Source: Gemmatimonadota bacterium
GTDB taxonomy: Bacteria; Gemmatimonadota; Gemmatimonadetes; Palauibacterales; Palauibacteraceae
Length of the DNA stretch: 6,031 bases
Assembly (NCBI GenBank): GCA_013042495.1
Contig: JABDQB010000358.1
Coordinates: 1-6,031 of the forward strand
Reading direction: 5' to 3'
The translations under genes and the position numbers were made by a program. The notes under the pieces were generated by a model. It was not told where the DNA came from and ran no database searches. It was given only the letters and a program-made list of their open reading frames with translations. Shown in pieces: positions 5,071-6,031 of this stretch; position 1 is the first letter of the stretch; every line of letters starts with the position of its first letter.

Positions 5071-6031
5071 TACTCCATGCCTTCCCAGGTCGAGATCGGG
5101 TCGATCGACTGCACGCGGCGCATGCCGTTTTCTTCGAACAACTGCAGGGCCTCCTCGGAGTCCCTGGTGAAGTCCACGCCCCCCGGCACCACCACCGACG
5201 ACATGCAATCCTCGAGGATGTAGATCTTGCCGGCAAGGCCAGGATCGCGCGCCTGGATGGCCGTCAGCAGATCGTGCAGCGTCCAGGCTACGCAGTGGCT
5301 TGCGGCCTGACCCGCCACGACGACGGCATCGAATTCCATGAGGTGGTCGAACAGCGCGAGATTCGGAGAAGCGATACGCTCGTTGCCCGGGCCGAGCGTG
5401 ACCTCCGGGCTGAGAACCGAGTAGTTCTCGGTAAGCGGCGTCCCTCCCTTGACCTCGAAACGGGCCGCCGTCTGCCGAGCAATGCTATGGAAGAAGACGG
5501 CCTCGTCGACCGCGGAGACGAGCGCGTGGCCGATGCTCCCCAGCATGGCGTGGTACGGCCACACCATCAGTGGATACCGCCCCTCGGTCACTCGACGCAC
5601 GTAGTGCCGCGCGTATTTCCGCAGCCACTCCACGTCCCGGCCGGCCAGCGAATCGGCGACCGCGGGATTCGGACACCAGCGGCCCTCCTCGACGTCGGCG
5701 AGGGTGATCTCCGTCTGCCCGCCCACCGGGTGATTCCCATCCTGGTCCACCCAGAAGACGGGGTGGAAGATCTGCAGCGCCGTGTGAGTATCGAGAGTGG
5801 CCGTGATCTCCGTCACCGCGTCCAGGTTACGATAGATGAACTGGCATAGGCGGGTGTTGTCATCCACCGCGCCGTGACCCGACCGGCCGGCCACGAACAA
5901 CTCGTATCCCGGGACACAGAACGTGTTCTGACAGTCGACGAGAAGCAGACCGATCCTCGGGTCGTCGTCCGCAGGATGACGGATCCCATGCTCGTCAGCC
6001 CACGCTTCCGCTTCCGGGGCACGTTCGCCAT
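5070..6031 (-). CDS. Long cysteine hydrolase, isochorismatase/nicotinamidase family (5' end cut by window)
   Basis: At least 319 residues are visible; the start codon lies past the right edge. Numbering from the first complete codon, the catalytic aspartate is D32 in RIGLLLVDCQNTFC, the lysine K194 in RFEVKGGTPLTENYS, and the nucleophile C246 in VVVAGQAASHCVAWTLHDLL, preceded by the small residues that form the cis-peptide. Metal ligands of the nicotinamidase type are present: D80, H82 and H89 in TLDTHTALQIFHPVFW. A WPYHAMLG motif (157-164) matches the WPxHC segment of nicotinamidases but has Ala in place of Cys. The family hydrolyses amides or related bonds (nicotinamide to nicotinic acid, isochorismate, and others); the exact substrate is not determined. 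It is clearly longer than the usual 180-220 residues because of extra sequence between the metal site and the lysine. Its stop overlaps the start of the acetyltransferase gene by one base, so the two form an operon. Confidence 0.9.
   Translation of the reverse strand, partial: GERAPEAEAWADEHGIRHPADDDPRIGLLLVDCQNTFCVPGYELFVAGRSGHGAVDDNTRLCQFIYRNLDAVTEITATLDTHTALQIFHPVFWVDQDGNHPVGGQTEITLADVEEGRWCPNPAVADSLAGRDVEWLRKYARHYVRRVTEGRYPLMVWPYHAMLGSIGHALVSAVDEAVFFHSIARQTAARFEVKGGTPLTENYSVLSPEVTLGPGNERIASPNLALFDHLMEFDAVVVAGQAASHCVAWTLHDLLTAIQARDPGLAGKIYILEDCMSSVVVPGGVDFTRDSEEALQLFEENGMRRVQSIDPISTWEGME

Noticed and set aside
5813..6031. Minus-strand frame beginning with ATG at the right edge
   Set aside because: It is out of frame with the cysteine hydrolase, whose family motifs RIGLLLVDCQNTFC are encoded over the same bases in the other frame.
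1..6031. Defence system, mobile element or biosynthetic cluster
   Set aside because: No transposase, integrase, nuclease-helicase set, terminal repeats, CRISPR repeats or modular synthase domains are seen; composition looks uniform across the window.

Overview
This is a GC-rich, gene-dense bacterial segment with strong third-position GC bias and frequent GTG starts preceded by good Shine-Dalgarno sequences. It looks like ordinary chromosome from a high-GC soil- or environment-type bacterium. The taxon cannot be fixed from the sequence; Gemmatimonadota, Acidobacteriota or a similar phylum would fit by style, but that is an impression. I see no insertion sequence, phage gene, CRISPR array, tRNA or rRNA. 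Eight protein genes cover almost everything, and no gap exceeds about 130 bases.

Layout, left to right. Minus strand, 90-1599: a small cupin protein followed by a full-length trifunctional Ada-type DNA alkylation repair protein and regulator. The two are separated by 64 bases that hold a perfect inverted repeat. Plus strand, 1700-2374: a class I SAM-dependent O-methyltransferase, divergent from the cupin gene. Minus strand, 2413-3221: a GNAT acetyltransferase, then a small helix-hairpin-helix protein of the Cdd1 type, the latter with its own well-formed promoter and an 11-bp-period direct repeat. Plus strand, 3353-4462: AmrS, the radical SAM protein of the AmmeMemoRadiSam system, divergent from the GNAT gene and without its usual partners in the window. 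Minus strand, 4459-6031: a long cysteine hydrolase of the isochorismatase/nicotinamidase family, cut by the right edge, overlapping by one base a RimJ/RimL-type GNAT acetyltransferase. The acetyltransferase shares its stop-codon bases with amrS, and both stops lie in the loop of a predicted hairpin.

The genes do not form one pathway. They look like a row of short transcription units: alkylation repair (ada), small-molecule or protein modification (O-methyltransferase, two acetyltransferases), a possible amidase, and one radical SAM enzyme of unknown reaction. I found no convincing new multi-gene system. The items most worth checking are the promoter and repeat structures around 2710-2744 and 3248-3301, the inverted repeat ahead of ada, the hairpin holding two convergent stops at 4451-4473, the solitary AmrS, and the enlarged cysteine hydrolase.
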